Shown here one piece after another: positions 53,311-63,922 of a stretch of 64,000 nt of DNA. The notes beneath the pieces are model-generated. The model had not been told where the DNA came from and ran no database searches. It saw nothing but the letters and a program-made list of their open reading frames with translations. This stretch comes from Aedes albopictus (lineage: Eukaryota > Arthropoda > Insecta > Diptera > Culicidae): NCBI RefSeq assembly GCF_035046485.1, contig NC_085137.1, positions 374,790,706 through 374,854,705 of the forward strand. The letters are read 5' to 3'. How positions within the stretch are numbered: the first letter of the stretch is position 1; each line of letters begins with the position of its first letter. The translations under genes were made by a program, and so were the position numbers.

Positions 53311-56300
53311 AACGTGTGGCGAATATTTCTTCTGCTTATGGTATTGAATGATTTGAGTTTAATTAGTTCGGAGCCGCAGTATCAGCAACAGCAGATCCAA
53401 TTGCAACCGCAGGGGAACTATAACAATAATGTGAATAACAACGTGAACAACAACAACTATTATGGACCTCAACAGCAATTTCAACAACAGCAACAACAAC
53501 CTCAACAGCAACAGCAACCACAACAGCCGCCTTATCAGTATCGAGCGCCACCTCCACCAACGACGGCTGCTCCAACATTTTTCCAGAGACTCACAAGTTG
53601 GTTCAACTTCTTTGGAGATGATAGCGATGACAGGCGTCCTCTGCCGCCAAGAAAACCACCGGCTCCAAATCCACAAGTAGCCCAACAACCTCTTCCTCCA
53701 CCCTCTCCTCCTCCTCCTCAACTCCAACAGCAATTTCAACCTCAACAGCCACAGGCATTTCAACCTCAGCAACAACTTCAGCCTCAACCAAATTCTCAGT
53801 ATGTCCAGTTTCCACAACCACAGCCAAATGAGCCCATTCAGAATGGGAGTAGGATTGGGATTGTCAATACCAACTACGGACCACCAGGTTTTAATAGTCC
53901 ACAACCAAATGGGGGATTTCAACCTATAGTTCATCAAAACAACAACTATCAAGCAAGTGGAAGTAACTATCATCCAGTGGCAAATGCGCTTCCTCCGAGC
54001 AATAACATCCAAGGTCCCGGTTATCACTATCCACCCCCAGCACAGGCAGTACAACAACCACAGAAGCCATATGTTCCATCGACATTGCAACAGCATATTG
54101 TTGGTTCTCAACAGGACCCAAGGATACTGAGGCCGTCACAACCCTATCATCAGAACCATCAGTATCGTGATCCAGAACCAACGACCATTTCTCCTGGGGT
54201 TGTTCCAATTCCTGGTGCAGTGCCAGTACCTGAAGCTCAGAACCCCAATGACTTTGACTATCATCCCTGTAATAATGTGCCATGGGTTCCTTTGGAACCG
54301 CCACCTGGACAACTCCCCGTTACTCAACTGCCTCCAAACGCTATACCTGATATTAGTGCCCCCACCAAACGTCCTATAAAACTTGAGATCAGACCCAAAG
54401 GTCAAGTTCACTCGGTATCTCATTATCCACCTTCCTTACAAAACCATGAACCACCGATCATCACAGCTGCTCCTCCACCGCAACATCTGATTCAACTACA
54501 ACTTCAGCAACAACAGGCGCAACTCCAAAATCTCCAACTACAACAACTTCAGCTCCAGCAGCAGCAACTTCAGCAACAGCTCCAGCAACTTAAGGTTAGT
54601 ACAACAGCAGAGCCATCGTTACTTCCAACGCCGACGACGACACCTTTCATACAAACAGCAGCCCCACTGGCTGCTCATTTTGTGACTCGAAAACCTGACG
54701 CGCCACAACCAAGCTCAGCTCCGATAACCTTCCGACAAGTCTCTGCATCGTACTTCACCAACAAAGACTACCATCCTCCGGCCAAAATTCTACCAATTCA
54801 GGACGAAGACAAGCCTCACGCATCAATCTCACTTCCAAACTTGAGCGCATCACCTGCGCCTCCTCTCTATACAGCAACCTCTTTCCATTCGGACCCGTAC
54901 AAGTTCTACCGACCGTACAAACCTCGTGACAATATCATAGAACTGGGCTACGGCTACCCACAGTCACTGAAATCTATGTCTGACAGCTACATACGATACA
55001 ACAGACCGCCGTACTCTGGAAACAGGCCTAACCAATCAATTTTCGACGTTGAACAGGTTGCTTCATCATCCTCCACGGTATACACAACGGTAGCCTACTC
55101 GAACGAGGACTCCAAACCTGCGGCCTCGGAGCATCGAAACGTAACCATCACCGGCACTAATCAACTGTCCGCCGAAGACGAAGATTACTCTTCGGAGGAA
55201 GACGATGATCAAATTAAGGGTGTGACAGTCACCTTCCCGGTGGAGGTAACTAGTGTCGTGCCGAAAACTCGCTACTATTCCTCAAGAACGACTACTACTG
55301 AAAGACCTACCACGTTACCATCTTCACTACCTCCGCCAACAGATCCAGATGAACTAGGAAATGGACTTCAAATAATCTACTCTGCCAATCTACACACCAG
55401 TTCGCCACTTGGTAATAAACATTTCCAAAGACAGTTACCTGATTCGGACCTAGACCATCCGGATCTACGTCCTCCAGTGAATTTATTCAGTAACATACTC
55501 AGCGAAGAGGAAGACTCTGTACCCAAAGAAACAATCCCTACAACAGTATCAACTCAGGCTCCGCCCACCAGGTCGATAGATAGCGTACTGACCACACTAA
55601 AGGTCACTCCCAACCGTCCGACACTCTTCCAACTTTACAGAAATACCGAAGCTCCCACCACAGAAAATACCACTCCAATTCCTCGTACGGTAACCACCGT
55701 TCCTCCAACTGCATCATCTCATCTATCCTCTATGACGGCAGCTATCGGCGGTCATATCAACACTGCTTCAACCAAAAAGCCAAAACAAATCCAGATCATC
55801 ATCCCCTATAGCACCTACAAAAAGCCCGAGCCGTTCAAACCCAAAGACCGAGACGAAATAGATCACTCACCGGCTGCATCGAACATTGTGACGTCCACTT
55901 CTGGAACATCAATAACTACTGCTCCGACCAAGTCCCACTTTGTCACCCGGGAATCCATGAAGTACTTCCATTCCTCAACCAACATCAAAGACATCCTTCG
56001 CAAGGAAACCACTCGTCCCTTCTCTCGACCACCAACAACCGTCCCGGAGAAACCAACCAAGCTCAAGAAAGTCGAACCTGTCAAAGTATCCAAGGACTCC
56101 AAACCCTTCACACCGCCCCGTGTCCCCAAGATGACCCCAATGCCTCCGGTGTTCAACCTTACCGGACTGTCCGCCGACCAACGGCTAGAACACACAACAA
56201 CCTTGCCACCTCGAACCTTCCGACCGACAATCATCATGGCGCATCCATCCAGGTTCACACCGAACTACATCAACATCACTCGGATGCGACCTCTACCAAC

Positions 56301-56988
56301 CAGCCATACCTACTCCCCGCGAACCACCATTTCCCAGCTACTCCGCACCACCAAAATCCACACTAAACCTCCGAAACCCCATCCCAACGAAGACCAAGAA
56401 CTCCCCTCCCGATCGCTCCCTCCCATTGTATATCGACGAACTACAGTCCCAACGACCACGACCACAACCGAACAGCCCCTAACAACCCCCATCCCGATCT
56501 ACGAACGCAACGAGTGGGACATCGACCCCCTCCTTCTCCAGCGACGAATCGACACCTGGACCGAACAGCAGTACGCCAGCGAAGACTACCTGTTCAAATC
56601 GAGCACCATCCCGTTGCACCGGGTCACCAAAGCCATCCCGTGGGAGTTCCTCACGACCACCATGCTGCCATCGCTCCGGGACCGTACCAAGGGGCGGGAC
56701 AGCTGGCGCAACGTCAAAATTGCCATCTCGCCGCACACCAAGGAGAAGGTGTACGTGGTGACGCCCCAGCCATGGACGGCCATCATCAACCAGGAAACGG
56801 TATCGTCACCGCGGTTCTCCATAAGGCCGACGCCGTTCTACCAGAAGGGTGCGATTAGCACCGTTGGCGGCGTGAGCAGTAGCAGAAGTCCAACCAGGAG
56901 CAGCAGTAGTAGAGGTGGTAGTAGTAGCACAGGATCGACTGTGGATGTTTCACCGGAATCAGGTATTTATGGTGGAGGGTGGGTGTGA
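53311..56988 (+). CDS. Secreted Gln/Pro/Thr-rich mucin-like protein, main coding exon
   Basis: I do not recognise the gene. The exon follows a strong acceptor (ctcttttcag, ending 53310), and the frame is closed by TGA at 53296, so translation must enter from an upstream exon. The first 20 residues (VWRIFLLLMVLNDLSLISS) are a signal peptide lacking only its Met. Numbered from the GTG at 53314, the protein has a Gln/Asn-rich part (21-75), an aromatic patch FFQRLTSWFNFFGDD (89-103), Pro/Gln-rich text, a pure Gln/Leu coil (about 392-430) and a long Thr/Pro-rich mucin-like part. A more complex C-terminal region (about 1063-1180, with DPLLLQRRIDTWTEQQY and KEKVYVVTPQPW) is followed by a Ser-rich tail. 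There are almost no Cys and no membrane helix after the signal. Features fit an extracellular matrix or cuticle-associated protein, which is inference. The frame ends at 56988, but a donor at 56962/56963 could replace the last eight residues. Confidence 0.85.
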   Translation, partial: NVWRIFLLLMVLNDLSLISSEPQYQQQQIQLQPQGNYNNNVNNNVNNNNYYGPQQQFQQQQQQPQQQQQPQQPPYQYRAPPPPTTAAPTFFQRLTSWFNFFGDDSDDRRPLPPRKPPAPNPQVAQQPLPPPSPPPPQLQQQFQPQQPQAFQPQQQLQPQPNSQYVQFPQPQPNEPIQNGSRIGIVNTNYGPPGFNSPQPNGGFQPIVHQNNNYQASGSNYHPVANALPPSNNIQGPGYHYPPPAQAVQQPQKPYVPSTLQQHIVGSQQDPRILRPSQPYHQNHQYRDPEPTTISPGVVPIPGAVPVPEAQNPNDFDYHPCNNVPWVPLEPPPGQLPVTQLPPNAIPDISAPTKRPIKLEIRPKGQVHSVSHYPPSLQNHEPPIITAAPPPQHLIQLQLQQQQAQLQNLQLQQLQLQQQQLQQQLQQLKVSTTAEPSLLPTPTTTPFIQTAAPLAAHFVTRKPDAPQPSSAPITFRQVSASYFTNKDYHPPAKILPIQDEDKPHASISLPNLSASPAPPLYTATSFHSDPYKFYRPYKPRDNIIELGYGYPQSLKSMSDSYIRYNRPPYSGNRPNQSIFDVEQVASSSSTVYTTVAYSNEDSKPAASEHRNVTITGTNQLSAEDEDYSSEEDDDQIKGVTVTFPVEVTSVVPKTRYYSSRTTTTERPTTLPSSLPPPTDPDELGNGLQIIYSANLHTSSPLGNKHFQRQLPDSDLDHPDLRPPVNLFSNILSEEEDSVPKETIPTTVSTQAPPTRSIDSVLTTLKVTPNRPTLFQLYRNTEAPTTENTTPIPRTVTTVPPTASSHLSSMTAAIGGHINTASTKKPKQIQIIIPYSTYKKPEPFKPKDRDEIDHSPAASNIVTSTSGTSITTAPTKSHFVTRESMKYFHSSTNIKDILRKETTRPFSRPPTTVPEKPTKLKKVEPVKVSKDSKPFTPPRVPKMTPMPPVFNLTGLSADQRLEHTTTLPPRTFRPTIIMAHPSRFTPNYINITRMRPLPTSHTYSPRTTISQLLRTTKIHTKPPKPHPNEDQELPSRSLPPIVYRRTTVPTTTTTTEQPLTTPIPIYERNEWDIDPLLLQRRIDTWTEQQYASEDYLFKSSTIPLHRVTKAIPWEFLTTTMLPSLRDRTKGRDSWRNVKIAISPHTKEKVYVVTPQPWTAIINQETVSSPRFSIRPTPFYQKGAISTVGGVSSSRSPTRSSSSRGGSSSTGSTVDVSPESGIYGGGWV
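53465..53535 (+). repeat. CAA/CAG trinucleotide-rich tract in the coding exon
   Basis: A mixed CAA/CAG run codes for polyglutamine broken by Pro. The mix of the two codons reads as an ancient coding repeat, not a fresh expansion. A second tract is at 54490-54600. Confidence 0.85.
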
Positions 56989-57144
56989 CACCTGGGGGTT
57001 TGTTCGATGCGAACAAATTTTCTTAGTTCTTGGAAAATGATTACTGAATTAGTTATTTTTTTAATTCCACAGAAGTAGTATTGTAAATATTGTAACTTTT
57101 TTTTTGTAAAATTCTTGTAAATATTTGAAACGACTTTTCTAAAA

Positions 57145-57150
57145 ATTAAA
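57145..57150 (+). promoter_or_regulatory. Polyadenylation signal ATTAAA
   Basis: ATTAAA lies 157 bp after the TGA, in an AT-rich stretch with TTGTAAAT words. It supports transcripts that end at this exon. Confidence 0.45.
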
Positions 57151-57407
57151 TCCTTTCTTGAACCTTCCTATGCTATTCACTCAAATAACGCTATTAGTAG
57201 ACTGAGCAAATGTACTTCTCCATTAGAAATATGCTTTTGTACGTACGTAGTGTATACAAAGACTCTTTAGATTTATCATTTGAATTCTTCAATACTTACT
57301 AACATCAAAACGTAGAAACTTACCTGAAAAAGAAAGAAAGATAAAGATATCATTAATTGTCATATAAGATGTACGAAAGTTTTCGTTTTGATAATTTAGA
57401 ACACTTA

Positions 57408-57525
57408 GAACTGAACTGAAATTGAACTGAAACTGAACTGAAACTGAACTGAAATTGAACTGAAACTGAACTGAAACTGAATTAAAACTGAACTGAAACT
57501 GAACTGAAACTGAACTGAAAATGAA
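57408..57525 (+). repeat. 12 bp microsatellite GAACTGAAACTG
   Basis: About ten tandem copies with small changes, just before the 21 bp minisatellite. Confidence 0.9.
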
Positions 57526-57529
57526 CACT

Positions 57530-59709
57530 GAATTCTCCACGACATTCCAGGTTAAATCACCGCGAGATTTCAGAGAGATCTCCACAAGATTCCAGATAGC
57601 ATCTCCATAAGATTCAATGGATAAACTCCACGAGATTCCAGTGAGAATCTCCACGGTATTGCAGGGAGAATTCCCACGAGATTTTAGGGGCAACCTCCAC
57701 AATATTCCATATCAAATCTGCAAAAGGATTCCATGCAAAATCTCCACAGGATTCCATGCAGAATTTCAGCAAGATTACAGGGTGATCTTCACGAGATACA
57801 AGAGAAAATTCCAGTGGAAATCTTCACAATATTCCAGAAGAGATCTTTGCAAGATTCCAGAGAGAATTCTACGAGATTTCAGATAGAAGCTTCACGATAT
57901 TGCAGGGGAAAACTCTACGAGATTTCAAGAAGTATCTCCATAATATTCCAGAGAAAAACTCCTCTAGATTCAAGGGAGAATCTCTACAAGGGGGAACTTT
58001 AGGAAATTTCTGGTAGAATCTCCGCAACATTCCAAGGGGTATCTGCACGAAATTCCAGGGGGAATCAGAACGAGATTTCAGAGGGATCCTCCACAATATA
58101 CCAGAACAGATCTTGGCGAGATTCCAGGGAGAATCTCCACGAAATTCCAGGGGGAATCTTCGCAAGATTCAAGAGGAAATCTCCACGAGATTTCAGTGGA
58201 AATCTCCACGAGAATCCAGTGGAAATCTTTACGAGGTTCCACGGGGGATCTCTGCAAGATTCCAGCGAGAATGTCTACGAGATTCCAGGTAGAATCTCCA
58301 CGATATTGTAGATTTCAAGCGGTATCTCCTCGTAATTCCAGGAGGAATTTTCACGAGATTTCTGTGGGAACCTCCACAATATTCCAGAGATAATCTCCAT
58401 GAGATTCCAGGGGGAATCTCTACGATATTTCAGGGCGATCTCCACGAAATTCCTGATGGCATCTTCACGAGATTCCAAGGGGTATCTCCATGAAATTCCA
58501 GGCGAATCTCCACGATACTTAAGGGGAAACTTCACGAAATTCCTGGTCGAATCTCCACGAGATTCCTGCAAGTACCACCACGACATCCCAGGGGATATCT
58601 CTACCGGATTACAGTAGGAATCTCCACGAGGTTCAAGTAAAATTTGCACGAAATTCCAGGAGGAAATGGTTCCTTGTCGACTGTGGAACTTAAGCTGGGA
58701 AACGTGATATTCTCGGCCTTTGCAGTCTAATAGAGTAGCGAGAACGATATTGTCTCTACATCCGACGGTTTCCAGGAGGAATATTCATAGGATTTCAGCA
58801 GGAACCTCCTCGATATTGCAGGAAGCTCCACGAAATTTCTAGTAGAATCTACACGAGATTCCAAGGGGTATCTTCACGCAATTCCAGGAGGAATCTCCAC
58901 AAGATTTCACGGGAACCTCGACAAGGTTTCGGAGCCATTCTCCACGATATTTCATGGGGGAACCTCCACAACATTCCAGATTAAATCTCCACGAGATTCC
59001 AGGGGAAATCTTCACGAGATTAAAGAGGGATTCTCCGCGAGATTCCAGTGGGAATCTCCACAAATTTTTAGGAAGAATCTCCAGGAGGGATCTCTGCAAG
59101 ATTCCAGAGAGAAACTCTACAAGATTCCAGGTAGAACCTCTACGAGTTTCCAGAGAGAATCTCTACAAGATTCCAGGTAGAATCTCTACGATATTGCTGG
59201 GGGAAGCTCTACGATATTTCAAGGGGTATCTCCACGTAATTCCAGGGGGAATCTCCATGATGTTTCAGGGGGAACTCCACAAAATTCCTGGTTGAATCTC
59301 TACGAGATGCCAAGAAGTATCTCCATGACTTTCCAGGCAGCTTCACCCTTGGATTCCTGGAGGAATCTCCACGAGGCTACAAGTTAAATCTCCAAGCAAT
59401 TCCAGGGAAAATCTCTACGAGACTTAAGAGGAAATCTGAACGATATTTCAGGGAGAACTCCGCGATATTCCTGGTAGAATCTACACGAGATTCCAAGGGG
59501 TAATTCCTCGCAATTCCAGGAGGAATCTCCACGAGATTTTAGGGGAACCTCCAGAAGATTTCAGAGCCATGCTCCAACGAGACTCCAGAGAGAATCTCCA
59601 CGATATTGCAGAGGGAATCTCACGATATTTCAGGGGAAATCTCCACGATATTATAGGATGAACGAAATTCTTGGTAGACTCTCCACGAGGCTCCAGCGGG
59701 TATCTCCAC
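57530..59709 (+). repeat. 21 bp minisatellite, segment 1 (GGAATCTCCACGAGATTCCA)
   Basis: Tandem units of about 21 bp, often alternating in pairs. The core GGAATCTCCACGAGATTCC is a palindrome with 8 bp arms around CAC. Because the period divides by three, frames stay open on both strands for 60-130 codons; they read as ISTRFQGESPR-like and SPGISWRFPLES-like repeats. A unique 100 bp island lies at 58667-58768. Confidence 0.9.
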
Positions 59710-60927
59710 CCCAGCCAACCACATATCGTAAATCATTGTGTGGAAAAAATCGTATATTTTCATATATTGAATTAGAATTGTATAATAGTATGTATATTTG
59801 TTGACAATGAATGCGTAAAATCGCATTTCATGCCAAATTAAAATTCAATTGCGATTTTGTTTCATATAGTCGTCTCCGATCATAAAAGGTTCGAGATACT
59901 ATCGGTAGGATCGCACAAAATCGGATAGAATCGTGAAAAAATATACATTCTAAGTGTCAAAGCTGCAAGTTCGCTAGCATCGTATATATGATTTCATTGA
60001 ATCGTGGAAATCGTCGCTTCACATCATATATGAATCTGCTAAATCGAGCTTGCTACCTAAAGGTATGATGAAAATCGGTGAAATCGTATACAACTTTAAC
60101 AATGTTGTCTATCGATCGTTTGCGTCACACTTGCGTCGTATACGAAGTAAATGAAATCGTAGAAATCGTATATTCATTTTTACAGTCGCATATGATTGTT
60201 ACTGCACTTTTAATAGTCCAATCTCAATCTGGAAAATCGTAAATGGTTTTGTTTACATATTTGTATTATGGAGAAAAAGAAAAAAAAAGTTTTCATCACG
60301 AATTTGTATTTTTGTTGTTGTTGACACATTTCAACCATGGTAGCAATAATTTCAACCAAATATAAAGGTTTTCATACTAGCAGGTGACTTCCAATAAGTG
60401 ATGTATAGATTCCAACAACGATGTGAATTCCGGGCCTCTTGCACGGCACCACTTTTGGTGCCACTCAATGCACAATAACAACGCTCCCACCACAAGTCTC
60501 ACACCGTGTCATGCTTATTTTTATTCGTTTCATGCCATTCACTTTGAACTCTCTATTTTCAACTTGGCAATATAGCCAAAAGAGATGACGCGCAGTTCTC
60601 ATTCAAAGGACCTAAGTTCGATTCCCATTGAACATCAATTGTTTTTTTTATTTGAAAATCTTGAATCGTATATTGGTACTCTCAATCATAATAAGATCAT
60701 GCATAATCGTATATTTAGACGGATAAAATCGGCGAAATTGTAGAAATTTTTCGAGAAATCGTAAATTATGTTGGATGGAATCGCAGTAATCGTATATATG
60801 TTTCGATATGGCCTCCACTTTAGTATGTATATGCCTGTTTCGTGCATTGAATACGATTTCTTTGTTGCTATATATGTGTGACTATTTCAGTTGAAATTTC
60901 GATATAGCCACCAAATTGCTGGCTGGG
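59710..60927. mobile_element. 1.2 kb element with CCCAGCC ends in the 21 bp array
   Basis: The array is cut at TATCTCCAC and resumes at ACGACATTCC. The insert starts CCCAGCCAACCACATATCG and ends with the complement of CCCAGCCAGCAATTTGG. AC is shared by both sides, a possible 2 bp duplication. The interior is rich in AATCGTA and CGTATAT words. No coding frame. Confidence 0.6.
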
Positions 60928-61567
60928 ACGACATTCCAGGAGACATCTCCACCAAATTTCAGGAGGAATCTCCACGATATTTCAGGGGAACCTCCACAAT
61001 ATTCCAGAGCAAATATCAACGAGATTCCAGGGGAAATCTTCAGGAGATTCAATAGGAAATCTCCACGAGATCCCACTAGGAATCTCCACGAGATTTTAGG
61101 GAGAATCTCCACAAAATTTCTGGTAAAATTTCCACGATATCGCAGGGGGGAGCTCTATGAGATTTCAAGGGGTATCTCCACGAAACTCCAGGAGGAATCT
61201 CCACGAGATTTCAGGAGGAATCTCCACAATACTCCAGATCAAATCTCCACGAGATTCCTGGTGAAATCTTCACGAGATTCAAAAGCAAATCTCCTCGAGA
61301 TTCCACTGGGAATCTCCACGCGATTTCAAGGAGAATCTCCACAAAATTCCTGGTATAATCTCCACGAGATTCAAGGAAGTATCTCCACGATATTCCAGGG
61401 GAAATCTTCACGAGATTCCAGTGGGAATCTCCACGAGGCTACAAGTAAAATCTTCACGGAATTCCAGGGGAAATCTGAACGACATTTCAGGGAGAACTCC
61501 ACGAAACTCCTGGTAGTATCTACATGAGATTCCAAGGGGTATCTCTTCGCAATTCCAGGAGAAATCA
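60928..61567 (+). repeat. 21 bp minisatellite, segment 2
   Basis: Same unit as segment 1, in phase after the 1.2 kb element. Confidence 0.9.
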
Positions 61568-61881
61568 CAACACGCTAAAACTGCTCAGCACTAAAATGTG
61601 TAAGACCTACTCATAAGTGCATAATTTCCAGACCACACAAAAATGAGTGACAGTTACACATTCTCAAAAAACAGCTCGTACACTCGTCTAGATGACAAAT
61701 GTTGATTTTTTTTTGTTTTCCAAGGTCACTAGTAAACCTAGCTAGATTGGCGTACAAATTTTTTTGCGAATTTAACGATTTTGCGGACACTGGAGCTGAT
61801 TTTGTAAATGTGCAAGGGTTACACATTTTTGGTGTAGTCTGGAAATTATGCACTTTAGTGCTGAGCGGCGTTAGCGTGAAC
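61568..61881. mobile_element. MITE related to the one at 30053-30449
   Basis: It starts AACACGCTAAAACTGCTCAG and ends GCTGAGCGGCGTTAGCGTG. Inner words TTTGGTGTAGTCTGGAAATT and CACACAAAAATGAGTGACAG match the copy at 30 kb. It splits the 21 bp array. Confidence 0.75.
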
Positions 61882-63560
61882 GAGTTTTTAGGAGAACCTC
61901 CACAAGATTTCAGAGCCATGCTCCACGAGATTTCAGAGAGAATATTCACGACATTGCAGAGGAAAACTTCACGATATTTCAGAGGGAACTTCCTTAATAT
62001 TCCGGAACAAATCTGCACAACATTCCAGGGAAAATCTTCACGAGATTTCAGTAAGAATTTTCATTTCACTCCCGGGGGGATCTTTGCAAGGTTCCAGTGA
62101 GAATCTCTACGAGATTTCAGATAGAATATCCACAATATTGCAGGAGAAAGCTCCAGGGGTATCACCACGGCATTCCAGGGGGAATCTCCACGAGGAAATT
62201 TCAGAGGAAATCTTCACGAGATTCTAGAGCAAATCTCCACGAGATTCCAGGGGACATCTCCATGATATTTCAGCGGGAACACTACGAAATTCGTGATGGA
62301 ATCTCTACAAGATTCCAGGAGGTGTCTTCACGATATTTCAGGAGACATCTCCATCAGATTCCAAGAGATATCTCCACGAGGTTACAAGTACAATCTCCAA
62401 GAAATTTCAAGGGGAATCTCGACGAGATTTCAGGGGGAACTTCCACAATATTCCAGAGAAAATCTCCACGAGATCCCAGGGGGAATCTACGATATTTCAG
62501 AGGGAACTTCACGAAATTTCTGGTAGAATCTCCATGAGATTCAAGAAAGTATCTCCACGACATTCCAGGGGACATCTCCACCGTATTACAAGAAAAATCT
62601 TCACGAAATTCCAGCGGAATCTGCACGAGATTTCAGAGGCAACCTCCACATGATTCCAGTGCAAATCTCCAAGAGATTTCACGGGACATCTCCATGATAT
62701 TTCAGCGGGAACTCCACGAAATTCGTGATAGAATCTCTACGAGATTCCAGGAGGTGTCTTCACGACATTCCAGGAGACATCTCCATCAAATCCCAAAAGA
62801 AATCTCCAGGAGGTTGCAAGTAAAATCTTCACGAAATTATAGGAGGAATCTCGACATGATTTCAGGGGGAACCTCCACGATATTGCAGAGTAATTCTTCA
62901 CGAGATTCCAGGGAGAATCTCTCGGTATTACAGGAGGTAGCTCCACGAGATTCTAGGAGACACCTCCACCAAATTTCATTAGGAATCTCCACGAGGTTAC
63001 AAGTAAAGTCTCCACGAAATTCCAGGGGAATCTCCATTAGATATCAGAGGAATCCTTCATAAGATTCCAGAGCAAATCTCCACTAGTTTCCATGGAGAAT
63101 CTCCACGATATCGCAGGGGGAAGCTCCATGAGATTCCAAGGAGTATCTCCACGACATTCCAGGAGACATTTTCACGAGGTTACTTGTCAAATCTCCATGA
63201 AGTTCCAGGGGGAATTTCCACGTGATTTCAGTGGGAACCTTCACAAAATTCCAGAGCTTATCTCCACGAGATTCAGGGAGAATCTTCACGATATCGCAGA
63301 GTGAAGCTCCACGAGATTTCAAGGAGTATCTCTACGGTTGATTGATTGATTGATTTGTCTTTATTCAAGAGACTTTCAGCCCTTGGTTTCTCTACGAAAT
63401 TCCAGGGGGGATGGGAGAATCTCCACGAGATTCAAAGAAATCTGCACGATATTTCAGGAGGAACTTCACGAAATTCCTAGTAGAATCTCCACGATATTCA
63501 GGGAAGTATCTCCACGACAATGATAAGCTCCACGAGATTTCAAGGAGTTCAATTTGAAGA
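61882..63560 (+). repeat. 21 bp minisatellite, segment 3
   Basis: Same unit, interrupted at 63337-63390 by a short retroelement 3' end (a TTGATTGATTGATT run, then TGTCTTTATTCAAGAG) and fading after 63540. Confidence 0.85.
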
Positions 63561-63922
63561 AAAATATAAGGGGGTCCACTGTTGGTTAGAGGTCCACTAT
63601 TGGCTAAAATACTCTATATTGTAAAAAATAAGGTTAGAAATTTGAAAATCACTCTCAAAACTACACGTAGTTGAAATCTCCGGTGTGAATAGTGTTGTAA
63701 GATTATGTTTCTTCTTTATTCTCTACTTTCCAAGAACTAACCAAATTCAACTGTCCTTATCTCTTTCAAACCAAACTATTGCAAATCATGTTTTTTAATA
63801 ACCTTTCTCTCTCTCTCTGTTTTATCACTTTTCTTCTCGAATCATCACATTTCTGTGCTGGCGCGCATCGCCGAACTTGTCTCGTTTCTTCCCCCCCAAA
63901 ATCGCCCTTCTTCTCTCCACAG
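63561..63922 (+). other. Intron end upstream of the last exon
   Basis: AT-rich, then pyrimidine-rich: CTCTCTCTCTCT near 63806-63817 and CTTCTTCTCTCCACAG at the acceptor (63907-63922). The acceptor AG is at 63921-63922. Confidence 0.6.

Noticed and set aside
53359..54111. 250-codon minus-strand frame opposite the coding exon
   Set aside because: A Leu/Trp/Arg-rich shadow of the CAA/CAG-rich coding strand; the plus strand has the signal peptide and splice acceptor.
60916..61527. 203-codon plus-strand frame
   Set aside because: Product of the 21 bp array; similar frames recur on both strands wherever the array is regular.
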